A stretch of 51,707 nucleotides of DNA from Isoptericola sp. QY 916. Its GTDB lineage: Bacteria; Actinomycetota; Actinomycetes; Actinomycetales; Cellulomonadaceae. Each line of letters opens with the position of its first letter. The stretch's first letter is position 1. Below are positions 24,072-31,706 of the stretch, piece after piece. A program made the translations under genes and the position numbers. The notes under the pieces are model-generated. The model searched no databases. It was given only the letters and a program-made list of their open reading frames with translations, and had not been told where the DNA came from. The DNA lies in assembly GCA_026934365.1 (NCBI GenBank), contig JADHZE010000002.1, positions 1 through 51,707 on the forward strand, written 5' to 3'.

Positions 24072-25063
24072 CACAGCGAGGCTCCTACCGTGCGGCGCGA
24101 GACGAAGTTCGCGGTGAGGACGAGGACCAGGCCGATGAGCGCCTCGAAGAGGCCGATCGCCGTGCCGTAGGAGAACTGGGCCGACTGGATGCCCACGCGG
24201 TACAGGTACGTCGAGATGACGTCCGCCGTGGAGTAGATCAGCGGGTTCTGCAGCAGCAGGACCTTCTCGAACCCGACCGCCATGAAGGAGCCGATGTTGA
24301 GGATGAGCAGCACCATCATCGTGGGGCGGATGCCCGGCAGCGTGATGTGCCAGGTCTGCTGCCAGCGGTTGGCGCCGTCGATCCGGGCCGCCTCGTAGAG
24401 CTGGTCGTCCACCGTCGTCAGCGCGGCGAGGTAGAGGATCGTGCCCCATCCGACGGTCTGCCAGACCTCCGAGCTCACGTAGATGGAGCGGAACCAGTCG
24501 GGCTGCTGCATGAACGCGATCGCGTCGCCGCCGAACGCCTCCACGACCTGGTTCACCGTGCCGCTCACGGCGGTGAGCTGGAGCACGAGGCCCGCGACGA
24601 TGACGATCGACATGAAGTGCGGCAGGTACGAGATCGTCTGCACGATCTTCTTGAAGCGCCGCGAGCGCAGCTCGTTGAGCATGAGCGCGAGGACGATCGG
24701 CAGCGGGAAGCAGATCACCAGCGTCAGCAGGCCCAGGATCACGGTGTTCCCGAACACCTGCCAGAACTGCTGGTTGTGGATGAACATGTCGAAGTAGTAG
24801 AAGCCGACCCACTCGTCGCCCAGCGGGCTGCCGCCCGGGCGGAACCGGCGGAACGCGATGACGTTCCCGATCATCGGCACGTACTTGAAGATCAGGAAGA
24901 ACAGCACCGGCAGGACGACGAACGAGTACAGCCGCCAGTCCTTGCGCAGCGCCTGGCGCCACGTGGTGCGCGTCCGCCGCCGCGGTTCGTCCCGCGGTGG
25001 TGGTGACGACGGTGCGTCGTCGATCGGTGGGACGGTCGTCACCATCCCTGCGGCCTGCGCCAT
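24068..25063 (-). CDS. Sugar ABC transporter permease (LplB/YteP-like)
   Basis: A 331-residue MalF-type permease: a polar N-terminus, then WRLYSFVVLPVLFFLIFKYVPMIGNVIAFRRF, the usual LplB/YteP opening. The EAA loop is YEAARIDGANRWQQTWHITLPGIRP, and the end is TANFVSRRTVGASLW. The start at the ATG 25063 is a choice; an ATG at 25138 would overlap operator-like sequence and add a Ser/Arg-rich extension. It is the first gene of the leftward operon (two permeases, lipoprotein, GH39, DUF624, GH42) and is divergent from a LacI regulator. Confidence 0.85.
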   Translation of the reverse strand: MAQAAGMVTTVPPIDDAPSSPPPRDEPRRRTRTTWRQALRKDWRLYSFVVLPVLFFLIFKYVPMIGNVIAFRRFRPGGSPLGDEWVGFYYFDMFIHNQQFWQVFGNTVILGLLTLVICFPLPIVLALMLNELRSRRFKKIVQTISYLPHFMSIVIVAGLVLQLTAVSGTVNQVVEAFGGDAIAFMQQPDWFRSIYVSSEVWQTVGWGTILYLAALTTVDDQLYEAARIDGANRWQQTWHITLPGIRPTMMVLLILNIGSFMAVGFEKVLLLQNPLIYSTADVISTYLYRVGIQSAQFSYGTAIGLFEALIGLVLVLTANFVSRRTVGASLW

Positions 25064-25123
25064 GAGTCCCCCAGCCGTCACGTCGTCGTGCGGTCCGCCG
25101 GTCGCAACCTCGCGCCGACGATC

Positions 25124-25151
25124 CGAAAGTTTCGTCATTGAAAACGTTCTC
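25124..25151. promoter_or_regulatory. Candidate LacI operators upstream of the oligosaccharide operon
   Basis: Two AT-richer palindromes: CGAAAGTTTCG (25124-25134, perfect, odd centre) and GAAAACGTTCTC (25140-25151, one mismatched pair, CG centre). They lie between the permease start and the divergent LacI gene and are the natural targets for it. Confidence 0.6.
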
Positions 25152-25321
25152 CAACTGCGCCGAGAGTAGGGGGAGCCTTCGGTGATGGTCAAGCGCCCGG
25201 CCGATCACGGTCTGATCACGGCACCTGGAAACGTCGAGAGCACGCCCGACGTCGTGTACGGTCGAGCCGAAACTTGCGGTCGATCGATCGAGCGCTACGC
25301 CGCGCCATGACAGGACGGACG

Positions 25322-26371
25322 ATGAGCACCCCCACACCGCAGGGCACGACGCCGACGATCGCCGAGATCGCCCGGGAGCTCGGAGTGTCCGCGCCCACGG
25401 TGTCCAAGGTGCTGAACGGCAGGACCGACGTCGCGCCGGCCACCCGCGACCGCGTGGAGGCCGCGCTGGAGCGCCACCGCTACCGGCGTCGCCGGGCGGC
25501 GACCCCACCGGTCGGCGCGGGACTCGTGGACCTCGTCTTCCACCGGGTGGGCTCGGCGTGGTCCACGGAGATCATCCGCGGCGTGGAGGACGCCGCCGCG
25601 GCCGCCGGGGTGAGCGTCATCCTGTCCGAGCTGGGCGGGAAGCACCGCCCGCCGTCCACCTGGCTCGAGACGACGCTCTCGCGCCCGCCGCTGGGCGTGC
25701 TGCTCGTCGCGGCCAGCCTCAGCTCCTCGCAGCGGCCGCGCCTCACCACGCGCGGCATCCCCTACGTCGTCATCGACACCGACGGCGAGCCCCCGCCCGA
25801 CGTGCCCACGGTGGGGTCGGACAACTGGAGCGGGGGGCTCGCGGCGACGCGGCACCTGCTCGAGCTGGGGCACCGGCGCATCGCCGCGATCTCCGGCCCG
25901 GGCACCATGCTGTGCGCCCGCGCACGCCTCGACGGCTACCGCACGGCGCTCGAGGAGGCCGGGATCGGCTTCGACCCCGCGCTGGTGCGGTCGGGGAACT
26001 TCGAGGTGGAGTCCGGCTACCGCTCCGGCAGCGAGCTGCTCGACCTGCCCGAGCGCCCGACCGCCGTCTTCGCCGGGTCCGACATGCAGGGGATCGGGCT
26101 GCTCCGGGCGGCGCAGGAGCGCGGCATCTCCGTGCCGCGCGACCTGTCCGTCGTCGGGTACGACGACCTGCCCCTCGCGAACTGGACCACGCCCGCGCTC
26201 ACCACCGTGCGCCAGCCGCTGGTCGAGATGGCGACCACGGCCACCCGGCTGCTGCTCGACCTCGCCCGCGGCGAGACGCCGATGGCCCGGCGGGTCAACC
26301 TCGCCACCGGCCTCGTCGTCCGGGAGTCCACCGCTCCCCCGCGAGATAGAGAACCCCGGTCGCCGAGATAG
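25322..26371 (+). CDS. LacI-family regulator of the oligosaccharide transporter operon
   Basis: A 349-residue LacI/GalR protein: helix-turn-helix TIAEIARELGVSAPTVSKVL (residues 12-31), then a ligand domain with DLVFHRVGSAWSTEIIRGVEDAA, a VVGYDDLPLANWTTPALTTVRQP segment and the family ending VVRESTAPP. I start at the ATG 25322, with AGGA 6 nt upstream; ATGs at 25307 and 25274 would add unneeded residues. It is divergent from the permease operon, with AACGTT-type operators between them. The last nine residues (RDREPRSPR) and the TAG stop come from a repeated GAGATAGAGA element, so the original C-terminus appears to have been extended by a repeat. Confidence 0.87.
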   Translation: MSTPTPQGTTPTIAEIARELGVSAPTVSKVLNGRTDVAPATRDRVEAALERHRYRRRRAATPPVGAGLVDLVFHRVGSAWSTEIIRGVEDAAAAAGVSVILSELGGKHRPPSTWLETTLSRPPLGVLLVAASLSSSQRPRLTTRGIPYVVIDTDGEPPPDVPTVGSDNWSGGLAATRHLLELGHRRIAAISGPGTMLCARARLDGYRTALEEAGIGFDPALVRSGNFEVESGYRSGSELLDLPERPTAVFAGSDMQGIGLLRAAQERGISVPRDLSVVGYDDLPLANWTTPALTTVRQPLVEMATTATRLLLDLARGETPMARRVNLATGLVVRESTAPPRDREPRSPR

Positions 26372-26464
26372 AGAAGCGAATTCCACGAGATAGAGAGGGG
26401 CGGACCGAAGCCGGCTTCGGTCCGCCCCTCTCTATCTCGTGCAATCCGCTTCTCTATCTCGGCG
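26361..26464. repeat. 104-bp near-perfect palindrome between convergent genes
   Basis: Arms 26361-26412 and 26413-26464 are reverse complements over 52 bp with only two mismatches. The inner 58 bp (26384-26441) are perfect with no loop. Each arm carries two copies of GAGATAGAGA, and a further copy lies at 26343. The rightward LacI gene stops inside the left arm; the leftward kdgK stop begins at the base after the right arm. It can act as a two-way terminator, but its size and repeated units also suggest a dispersed palindromic element. The outer 16 bp recur at 17050-17065. Confidence 0.85.
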
Positions 26465-27571
26465 TCAGCGCTGGACGCGCGCGCTGCCGCCGCCGGCCAG
26501 CTTGGCGACCTCGGCGAGGGTCGCCGTCGTCGTGTCGCCGGGCGTGGTCATGGCGAGCGCGCCGTGCGCGGCGCCGTACTCGACGGCCTGCTGCAACGAG
26601 TCGAGCTCCATGAGGCCGTAGGCGAGGCCGGAGGCGAACGAGTCGCCGCCGCCCACGCGGTCGAAGATCTCCAGGTCGGCGCGGTGCGTGGCCTCGACGA
26701 AGCCCTCGGCGCGCGACCAGGCGATGGCGCCCCAGTCGTTGACGGACGCGGACTTCACGCCGCGCAGCGTCGTCGCGATGACCTGGAAGTTCGGGTAGGC
26801 CTCGGCGGCGGTGCCGATCATCGCGCGGAAGGCGCCGGTGTCGAGGTCGGTGAGGTTCTCGTCCACCCCCTCCACCTCGAAGCCGAGCGAGGCGGTGAAG
26901 TCCTCCTCGTTGCCGATCATCACGTCGACGTGGTGCGCCAGACGGCGGTTGACCTCGCGCGCCCGCTCGACGCCCCCGATGCCCTTCCACAGGGAGGGGC
27001 GGTAGTTGAGGTCGTACGACACGATCGTGCCGTGCTTCTTGGCCGCGGTCATGGCCGCCTCGGCGACGTCGGCGGCCGACTCGGACAGCGCGGCGAAGAT
27101 GCCGCCGGTGTGCAGCCAGCGCACGCCGGAGCCGAACAGGGCGTCCCAGTCCACGTCGTCGGGCTTCATCTGCGCGATCGCGGTGTTTCCGCGGTCGCTG
27201 ACGCCGACGGCACCGCGCACGCCGAAGCCGCGTTCGGTGAAGTTGAGGCCGTTGCGGACGCTGCGGCCGATGCCGTCGTACTCGCGCCACTGCACCCAGG
27301 AGGTGTCGAGGCCGCCGGTGAGCATGAAGTCCTCGACGAGGCGGCCGACCTCGTTGTCCGCGAGGGCGGTGACGATCGCGCCGCGGAGGCCGAACGCGCG
27401 GCGCAGGCCGCGGGCCACGTTGTACTCGCCGCCGCCCTCCCAGACGTCGAACGAGCGGGTGGTGCGCACGCGGCGGTCGCCCGGGTCGAGGCGCAGCATG
27501 ACCTCGCCGAGCGCGACGGCGTCGTAGCGGCACTCGGCGGCCGGGCGGGTGGTGATGGACGGGTTGGTCAT
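26465..27571 (-). CDS. kdgK: 2-keto-3-deoxygluconate kinase (PfkB family)
   Basis: A 368-residue PfkB-type sugar kinase, expected to phosphorylate KDG to KDPG with ATP. The N-terminal motif is YDAVALGEVMLRLDPGD with WEGGGEYNVARGLRRAFG. The substrate and oxyanion region contains SYDLNYRPSLW. The C-terminal ATP/anion-hole motif is DRVGGGDSFASGLAYG, with catalytic Asp near residue 309. It lies 30 bp downstream of eda on the same strand, the classic pair. The start has AAGGAG upstream. Other PfkB sugars are possible from sequence alone, but the eda, uxuA and kduD neighbours make KDG the clear choice. Confidence 0.9.
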   Translation of the reverse strand: MTNPSITTRPAAECRYDAVALGEVMLRLDPGDRRVRTTRSFDVWEGGGEYNVARGLRRAFGLRGAIVTALADNEVGRLVEDFMLTGGLDTSWVQWREYDGIGRSVRNGLNFTERGFGVRGAVGVSDRGNTAIAQMKPDDVDWDALFGSGVRWLHTGGIFAALSESAADVAEAAMTAAKKHGTIVSYDLNYRPSLWKGIGGVERAREVNRRLAHHVDVMIGNEEDFTASLGFEVEGVDENLTDLDTGAFRAMIGTAAEAYPNFQVIATTLRGVKSASVNDWGAIAWSRAEGFVEATHRADLEIFDRVGGGDSFASGLAYGLMELDSLQQAVEYGAAHGALAMTTPGDTTTATLAEVAKLAGGGSARVQR

Positions 27572-27601
27572 CGTGTCTCCTTGCAGGCTCTGCGGGCCGA
27601 C

Positions 27602-28255
27602 TCAGGCGGGCTGCGCGAGGGTGACGGCCTCGGCGGTGCGGCGGGTGATCTCGGCCCAGTCCCCCTGGGCGACGAGGGACTTCTCGACCATCCACGAGCC
27701 GCCGACGGCGAGCACCGGGGCGAGGCCGAGGTAGTCGCCGAGGTTGGCGGCGCTCACGCCGCCCGTCGGCACGAACCGCAGGCCGGGGAACGGCGCGGAG
27801 AAGGCCTTGATCGCGGCGGGGCCGCCGACCACGGAGGCGGGGAAGAGCTTGACGACGTCGAGGCCGAGGTCGAGCGCGGCCATGATCTCGCTGGGCGTGG
27901 CGACGCCCGGCAGGACCGGCACGCCGTGCTCCTGGGCCCGGCGCACGACGGCGGCCGACAGCCCCGGCGACACGATGTAGCGCGCCCCCGCGTCGACGAC
28001 GGCGTCGACCTGCTCGACGGTGGTGACGGTGCCCGCGCCCACGACGACGTCGGGCTGGGTCCGCGCGACGGCGCGGATCGCGTCGATGCCGCCGGCGGTG
28101 CGCAGGGTGATCTCGGCGACGGGGAGGCCGCCGGCGACGAGCGCGTCGGCGAGGCGGGCGCCCTCGTCGGCGCCGTCGACCACGACGACGGGCACGAGGC
28201 GGTGGGCGCCGAGGGCGGCGACGACGTCGCCGACCGGGGTCGAGGGGGAAGACAT
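27602..28255 (-). CDS. eda: KDPG / KHG aldolase
   Basis: A 217-residue class I aldolase of the KDPG family, cleaving 2-keto-3-deoxy-6-phosphogluconate to pyruvate and glyceraldehyde-3-phosphate. The general base Glu is in VAEITLRTAGGIDAIRAV (about residue 46) and the Schiff-base Lys in LGLDVVKLFPASVVGG (about 135). The phosphate-binding PTGGVSAANLGDYL follows. Length is normal. It is the first gene of the eda-kdgK operon and is divergent from an IclR regulator across a 67-bp region packed with inverted repeats. Its product feeds lower glycolysis. Confidence 0.93.
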   Translation of the reverse strand: MSSPSTPVGDVVAALGAHRLVPVVVVDGADEGARLADALVAGGLPVAEITLRTAGGIDAIRAVARTQPDVVVGAGTVTTVEQVDAVVDAGARYIVSPGLSAAVVRRAQEHGVPVLPGVATPSEIMAALDLGLDVVKLFPASVVGGPAAIKAFSAPFPGLRFVPTGGVSAANLGDYLGLAPVLAVGGSWMVEKSLVAQGDWAEITRRTAEAVTLAQPA

Positions 28256-28270
28256 CCTGGCTCCGTTTCG

Positions 28271-28309
28271 CTATGGTGAACGCACGTTGTTCACTACGGA
28301 ACACCATAG
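28271..28309. promoter_or_regulatory. Nested IclR-type operator in the eda / iclR divergent promoter
   Basis: Three inverted repeats overlap here: CTATGGTG / CACCATAG (28271-28278 with 28302-28309), GTGAAC-N7-GTTCAC (28276-28294) and TGTTC-N6-GAACA (28288-28303). Read on the minus strand it contains GTTCCGTAGTGAAC, whose GTTCCGTA core recurs upstream of dctP. Probably bound by one of the two IclR regulators of the window. Confidence 0.7.
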
Positions 28310-28322
28310 AGGACGAGCACCG

Positions 28323-29093
28323 ATGACCCAACCCCCCAGCCCGCTCGGCAGCGTGGACAAGGCGCTGCTGACCCTCGACGCGCTCGCGCGCGCAGGCGCC
28401 GGCGGGGTCGCGCTGGCCGACCTCGCCGCCGAGGTGGGCGCGAACAAGTCGACGCTGCACCGCACCCTCGCGGCCCTGCGCCACCGCGGGTACGCCGACC
28501 AGCGGGCCGACGGCGCCTACACGCTGGGGGCGGCCGTGCTCTCGCTCGGCGCGGCGTACCTCGCCGAGGACAACCTGCCCGGCCTGCTGCGCCCGGCGCT
28601 CGAGGCGCTTCGCGACGAGGTCGACGAGCTCGTGCACCTCGGCGCCCTCGCCGGGCAGGAGGTCGTCTACCTCGACAAGGTCGAGCCGCAGCGCCCGCTG
28701 CGCGTGTGGTCCGCCGTCGGGCGGCGCATCCCCGTCGCGACGACGGCGCTGGGCCGGGCGCTCCTGGCCGCCACGCCGGACGGCGCACCGTCGCCCGGGC
28801 ACGGCGGCGAGCCCGACGCCACCCCCGACGTCACCCCCGACGTCACGCTCCGGGCGGCCCTCGCCGCGGCGCGGGAGCGCGGGTACGCCACCGAGACCGA
28901 GGAGAACGAGCCCGGCATCGCGTGCGTCGCCGTCGCGCTGCTGCGCGCGGGCCGGCCGGTGGCGGCGGTCAGCATCACCGCGCCCGTCGAGCGCATGACC
29001 GGACCCGCCCGCGACGCCCGCGTGGCTGCGCTCCGCGACCTGCTGCCGCGGGTGCTCCCGACCGGCCTGACCGTTCCGGCGCCCTCGACGTAG
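28323..29093 (+). CDS. IclR-family regulator (KDG-related)
   Basis: A 256-residue IclR-type regulator. The N-terminal winged helix is SVDKALLTLDALARAG ... LADLAAEVGANKSTLHRTLAAL, and the C-terminal effector domain contains LVHLGALAGQEVVYLDKVEPQRPLR and IPVATTALGRALLAA. The effector domain carries a small TPDVTPDV repeat near residue 165. GAGGA precedes the ATG by 8 nt. It is divergent from eda-kdgK and probably represses it until KDG or KDPG accumulates. The stop TAG is the first part of a 28-bp perfect hairpin. Confidence 0.85.
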   Translation: MTQPPSPLGSVDKALLTLDALARAGAGGVALADLAAEVGANKSTLHRTLAALRHRGYADQRADGAYTLGAAVLSLGAAYLAEDNLPGLLRPALEALRDEVDELVHLGALAGQEVVYLDKVEPQRPLRVWSAVGRRIPVATTALGRALLAATPDGAPSPGHGGEPDATPDVTPDVTLRAALAAARERGYATETEENEPGIACVAVALLRAGRPVAAVSITAPVERMTGPARDARVAALRDLLPRVLPTGLTVPAPST

Positions 29094-29143
29094 CGATTCG
29101 TCGTCGTCCCCGTGTGGGACGACGACGAATCGCTACGTCGAGG
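29083..29143. terminator. Perfect 28-bp hairpin, bidirectional terminator
   Basis: Arms 29083-29110 and 29116-29143 pair without mismatch around a 5-nt loop (CGTGT). The left arm includes the IclR stop (29091-29093), and the leftward kduD stop lies 16 bp beyond the right arm. No U-tract is present, as is common for high-GC bacteria. Confidence 0.8.
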
Positions 29144-29158
29144 TGGTCCGTGCCCGGC

Positions 29159-29974
29159 TCAGCGCGCCAGCCACCCGCCGTCGACGGGGATGATCGCGCC
29201 GTGCACGTAGTCCGACGCGGGCGAGGCGAGGTACAGCACCGCGCCGGCGATGTCCTCCGGCGTGGCCCAGCGGCCCGCGGGGATGCGGGCGAGGATCTCG
29301 GCGTTGCGGTCCTCGTCGGCGCGCAGCGCGCCCGTGTTGGCGGTGGCCACGTACCCGGGGGCGACGGCGTTGACGTTGACGCCGCGGCCGGCCCACTCGT
29401 TGGCGAGCGCCTTGGTCAGGCCCGCGAGCGCCGACTTCGACGCCGTGTAGCCCGGCACGTTGACGCCGCCCTGGAAGCTCAGCATCGACGCGGTGCCGAT
29501 GATCTTGCCGTGCCCGCGGGCCAGCATGGCGCGACCGACCTCGCGCGAGAGGGTCCACGCGGACCGCAGGTTCACCTCGAGCACGTGGTCGAAGTCGGCG
29601 TCCGGGTGCTCGGCGGCCGGGGCGCGGCGGATGGTGCCGCCGTTGTTGACCAGCACGTCCACCTCGCGCTCGACGAGCGTCGCGGCGAGGGCGGCGACTG
29701 CGTCCCGGTCGGACAGGTCGGTCGCGACCGGGGTGAACCGGCGCCCGGCGGCCTCGACCGCGCGGCGGGTGTCCGAGTCGCCGTCGGGCATCGTCGTGCT
29801 GATGCCGATCACGTCGGCGCCCGCGCGGGCCAGGAGTGTCGCGATCGCGAGGCCGATGCCCTTGCTGGCGCCCGTCACGGCCGCGGTGCGGCCCTCGAGG
29901 CTGAACAGGCGCGCGACGGCGGGGTCGAGCCCGGGCGCCTGGGCGGTCGGGCGGTCGGTGGTGCTGGTGCTCAC
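29159..29974 (-). CDS. kduD: 2-deoxy-D-gluconate 3-dehydrogenase (KduD-like SDR)
   Basis: A 271-residue short-chain dehydrogenase: cofactor motif VTGASKGIGLAIA, NNGG in LVNNGGTIRRAP, catalytic YTASKSALAGLTKAL and the end VHGAIIPVDGGWLAR. The EHPDADFDHVLEVNLRSAW segment is typical of KduD, which reduces 2,5-diketo-3-deoxygluconate to KDG with NADH. The GTG start has AAGGAA upstream. It is the last gene of dctP-dctQ-dctM-kduI-iclR-kduD and ends at the 28-bp hairpin. Together with KduI it handles unsaturated uronates from pectin or other uronic polymers. Confidence 0.88.
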   Translation of the reverse strand: MSTSTTDRPTAQAPGLDPAVARLFSLEGRTAAVTGASKGIGLAIATLLARAGADVIGISTTMPDGDSDTRRAVEAAGRRFTPVATDLSDRDAVAALAATLVEREVDVLVNNGGTIRRAPAAEHPDADFDHVLEVNLRSAWTLSREVGRAMLARGHGKIIGTASMLSFQGGVNVPGYTASKSALAGLTKALANEWAGRGVNVNAVAPGYVATANTGALRADEDRNAEILARIPAGRWATPEDIAGAVLYLASPASDYVHGAIIPVDGGWLAR

Positions 29975-30020
29975 GTGTCTCGTTCCTTCGTCGGGCCCGG
30001 GGCGGGCGGGGCGCTGGGCC

Positions 30021-30770
30021 CTACCGGTCGCCCCCGAGCGCGTGGGTGATGTCGGCCGCCGTCTTGTGCAGGTCGTCCGCCATCGCGGCGAGCTGGCTCT
30101 CGGTGTGCTCGAGGGCGAGCGACGAGATCGACAGGCCGTAGTTGGAGTGGCCGGAGTGGTCGCGGACGGCGGTGCCGATGCACACCACGCCGGGCACGTT
30201 CTCCTCGCGGTCGAACGCGTACCCGTCGCGGCGGATGTCCGCCAGCTCCGCGCGCAGGTCCTCCAGCGTGGCCAGGCTGCGCGCCGTGCGGCGCGGCAGC
30301 CCGGCGCGGTTGACGAACCGCTCGACGGCGTCGTCGTCGAGCCGCGCCAGGATGGACTTGCCGATCGCGGACGTGTGCAGCGGGATCGACGCGCCGACGC
30401 GCGACGGCATGCGGTACGGCTTGTCCGAGTCGGTGCGGACCAGGTAGATGATCTCGTCGCCGCTGCGCACGCCGACGTGCACCGTGCACTGCACGCGGCG
30501 CACGAGGTCGTCGACGTACGGCTGGACGATCGTCGAGACGTCCACCCGGTCGTACGCCGCCCCGGCCAGGGACAGGATCTTCGGGCCGGGCACGTGCGTC
30601 CCGCCGTCGGCGACCCGGATGAAGTCCCGGTCGACGAGCGTGGCGAGGATGCGGTGCACCGTCGCCTTGGGCAGGTCCACCGCCGCCACGATCTCGCTGA
30701 AGCGCCCGTGCGTCATCGCCGCCTCGAGCACCAGCAGCGTCTTCTCGCTGGCCGTCGTCGCCTCGCTCAT
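30021..30770 (-). CDS. IclR-family regulator of the uronate TRAP operon (KdgR-like)
   Basis: A 249-residue IclR regulator with an N-terminal winged helix (EKTLLVLEAAMTHGRFSEIVAAVDLPKATVHRILATL) and an IclR effector domain (VHVGVRSGDEIIYLVRTDSDKPYRMPSRVGASIPLHTSAIGKSILA ... FDREENVPGVVCIGTAVRD). It is embedded between kduI and kduD on the same strand, so it would autoregulate along with its operon. Predicted targets are the repeats at 34646-34677 and possibly the eda region. The inducer is probably KDG or a related keto-sugar acid, by analogy with KdgR. Confidence 0.87.
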   Translation of the reverse strand: MSEATTASEKTLLVLEAAMTHGRFSEIVAAVDLPKATVHRILATLVDRDFIRVADGGTHVPGPKILSLAGAAYDRVDVSTIVQPYVDDLVRRVQCTVHVGVRSGDEIIYLVRTDSDKPYRMPSRVGASIPLHTSAIGKSILARLDDDAVERFVNRAGLPRRTARSLATLEDLRAELADIRRDGYAFDREENVPGVVCIGTAVRDHSGHSNYGLSISSLALEHTESQLAAMADDLHKTAADITHALGGDR

Positions 30771-30807
30771 CGACCGTTCCTCCTCGTCCCTGCGCGTCCG
30801 CGCGTCC

Positions 30808-31647
30808 TCAGCGCATGGTCGCGACGTCGAACCCGTCCATGTCGTCGAACGCCTGGTTCTCGCCGGCCATCGCCCACACGAAGGAGTATGCGGCGGTGCC
30901 GACGCCGGAGTGCACCGACCAGCTGGGCGAGATGATCGCCTCGCGGTCCGCCACGACCATGTGCCGCGTCTCGGTGGGCTCGCCCAGCAGGTGCACGACG
31001 CGCGCCTCGGCCGGCAGGTCGAAGTACAGGTAGCACTCCGTGCGCCGGTCGTGGGTGTGCGCGGGCATCGTGTTCCACATGCTGCCCGGGTGCAGCGTCG
31101 TGACGCCCATGACCACCTGGCACGACCGCACGCCGTTCTCGTGGATGTACTGGTTGAGCGTGCGGCGGTTGGACGTGACCTGGTCGCCGAGCTCGCGCAC
31201 GGTCCCCTGCCCGGGCTCGACGAGCGTGGTCGGGTACGCGGTGTGCGCCGGCGCGGAGAAGAGGTAGAACCGGGCGGGCCCGGCCTCCCCCGCCGCGTCG
31301 TCGGACGCGATCACGACGTCCGCCGCGCCGCGCCCGACGTACAGGCACGCGCCGTGCGCGAGGCGATGCTCCGTGCCGTCCACCGTGATCGTGCCCGGCC
31401 CGCCCACGTTGACGATGCCTGCCTCACGGTGGTCGAAGAACCGCTCCGAGCGGATCTCCGGGAAGCCCGGCAGGGTCAGCGGCGCGGACACCGGGCTGAC
31501 GCCCCCCAGCACCACGCGGTCGTGGTGGGTGTAGACCGTGCGGACCTCGTCGTCGACGAACAGGTCGGGCACGAGGTAGCGGTCCCGCAGGTCCTGGGTG
31601 GTCATGCCCGGGATCTGCTCCGGGGCCGTGGCGTAGCGCTGTTCCAT
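30808..31647 (-). CDS. kduI: 5-keto-4-deoxyuronate isomerase
   Basis: A 279-residue cupin isomerase converting 5-keto-4-deoxyuronate to 2,5-diketo-3-deoxygluconate. It opens MEQRYATAPEQIPGMTTQDLRDRYLVPDLF and carries the metal-binding cupin segment NTMPAHTHDRRTECYLYFDL (His-x-His with Glu, about 196-205) and the late His in PSWSVHSGVGTAAYSF. Length equals the usual 278. The ATG at 31647 follows GGAGG. It sits between the TRAP permease and an IclR gene; KduD acts next. No polysaccharide lyase or unsaturated glucuronyl hydrolase is in the window, so substrate must come from elsewhere. Confidence 0.95.
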   Translation of the reverse strand: MEQRYATAPEQIPGMTTQDLRDRYLVPDLFVDDEVRTVYTHHDRVVLGGVSPVSAPLTLPGFPEIRSERFFDHREAGIVNVGGPGTITVDGTEHRLAHGACLYVGRGAADVVIASDDAAGEAGPARFYLFSAPAHTAYPTTLVEPGQGTVRELGDQVTSNRRTLNQYIHENGVRSCQVVMGVTTLHPGSMWNTMPAHTHDRRTECYLYFDLPAEARVVHLLGEPTETRHMVVADREAIISPSWSVHSGVGTAAYSFVWAMAGENQAFDDMDGFDVATMR

Positions 31648-31706
31648 GGGAACCTCCGAATCGGTGGTGGACGGTGGGACGGGCGTGGGCGGTGCCGGCG
31701 GCGCGG

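Noticed and set aside
25201-25222. Direct repeat GATCACGG spaced 10 bp between the permease operon and the LacI gene
   Set aside because: Only two short copies, and no family of site could be matched. The AACGTT-type palindromes nearby explain regulation better.
23154-25508. Possible longer first permease starting upstream of 25063
   Set aside because: The extension crosses operator-like palindromes and the divergent promoter and adds no conserved residues.
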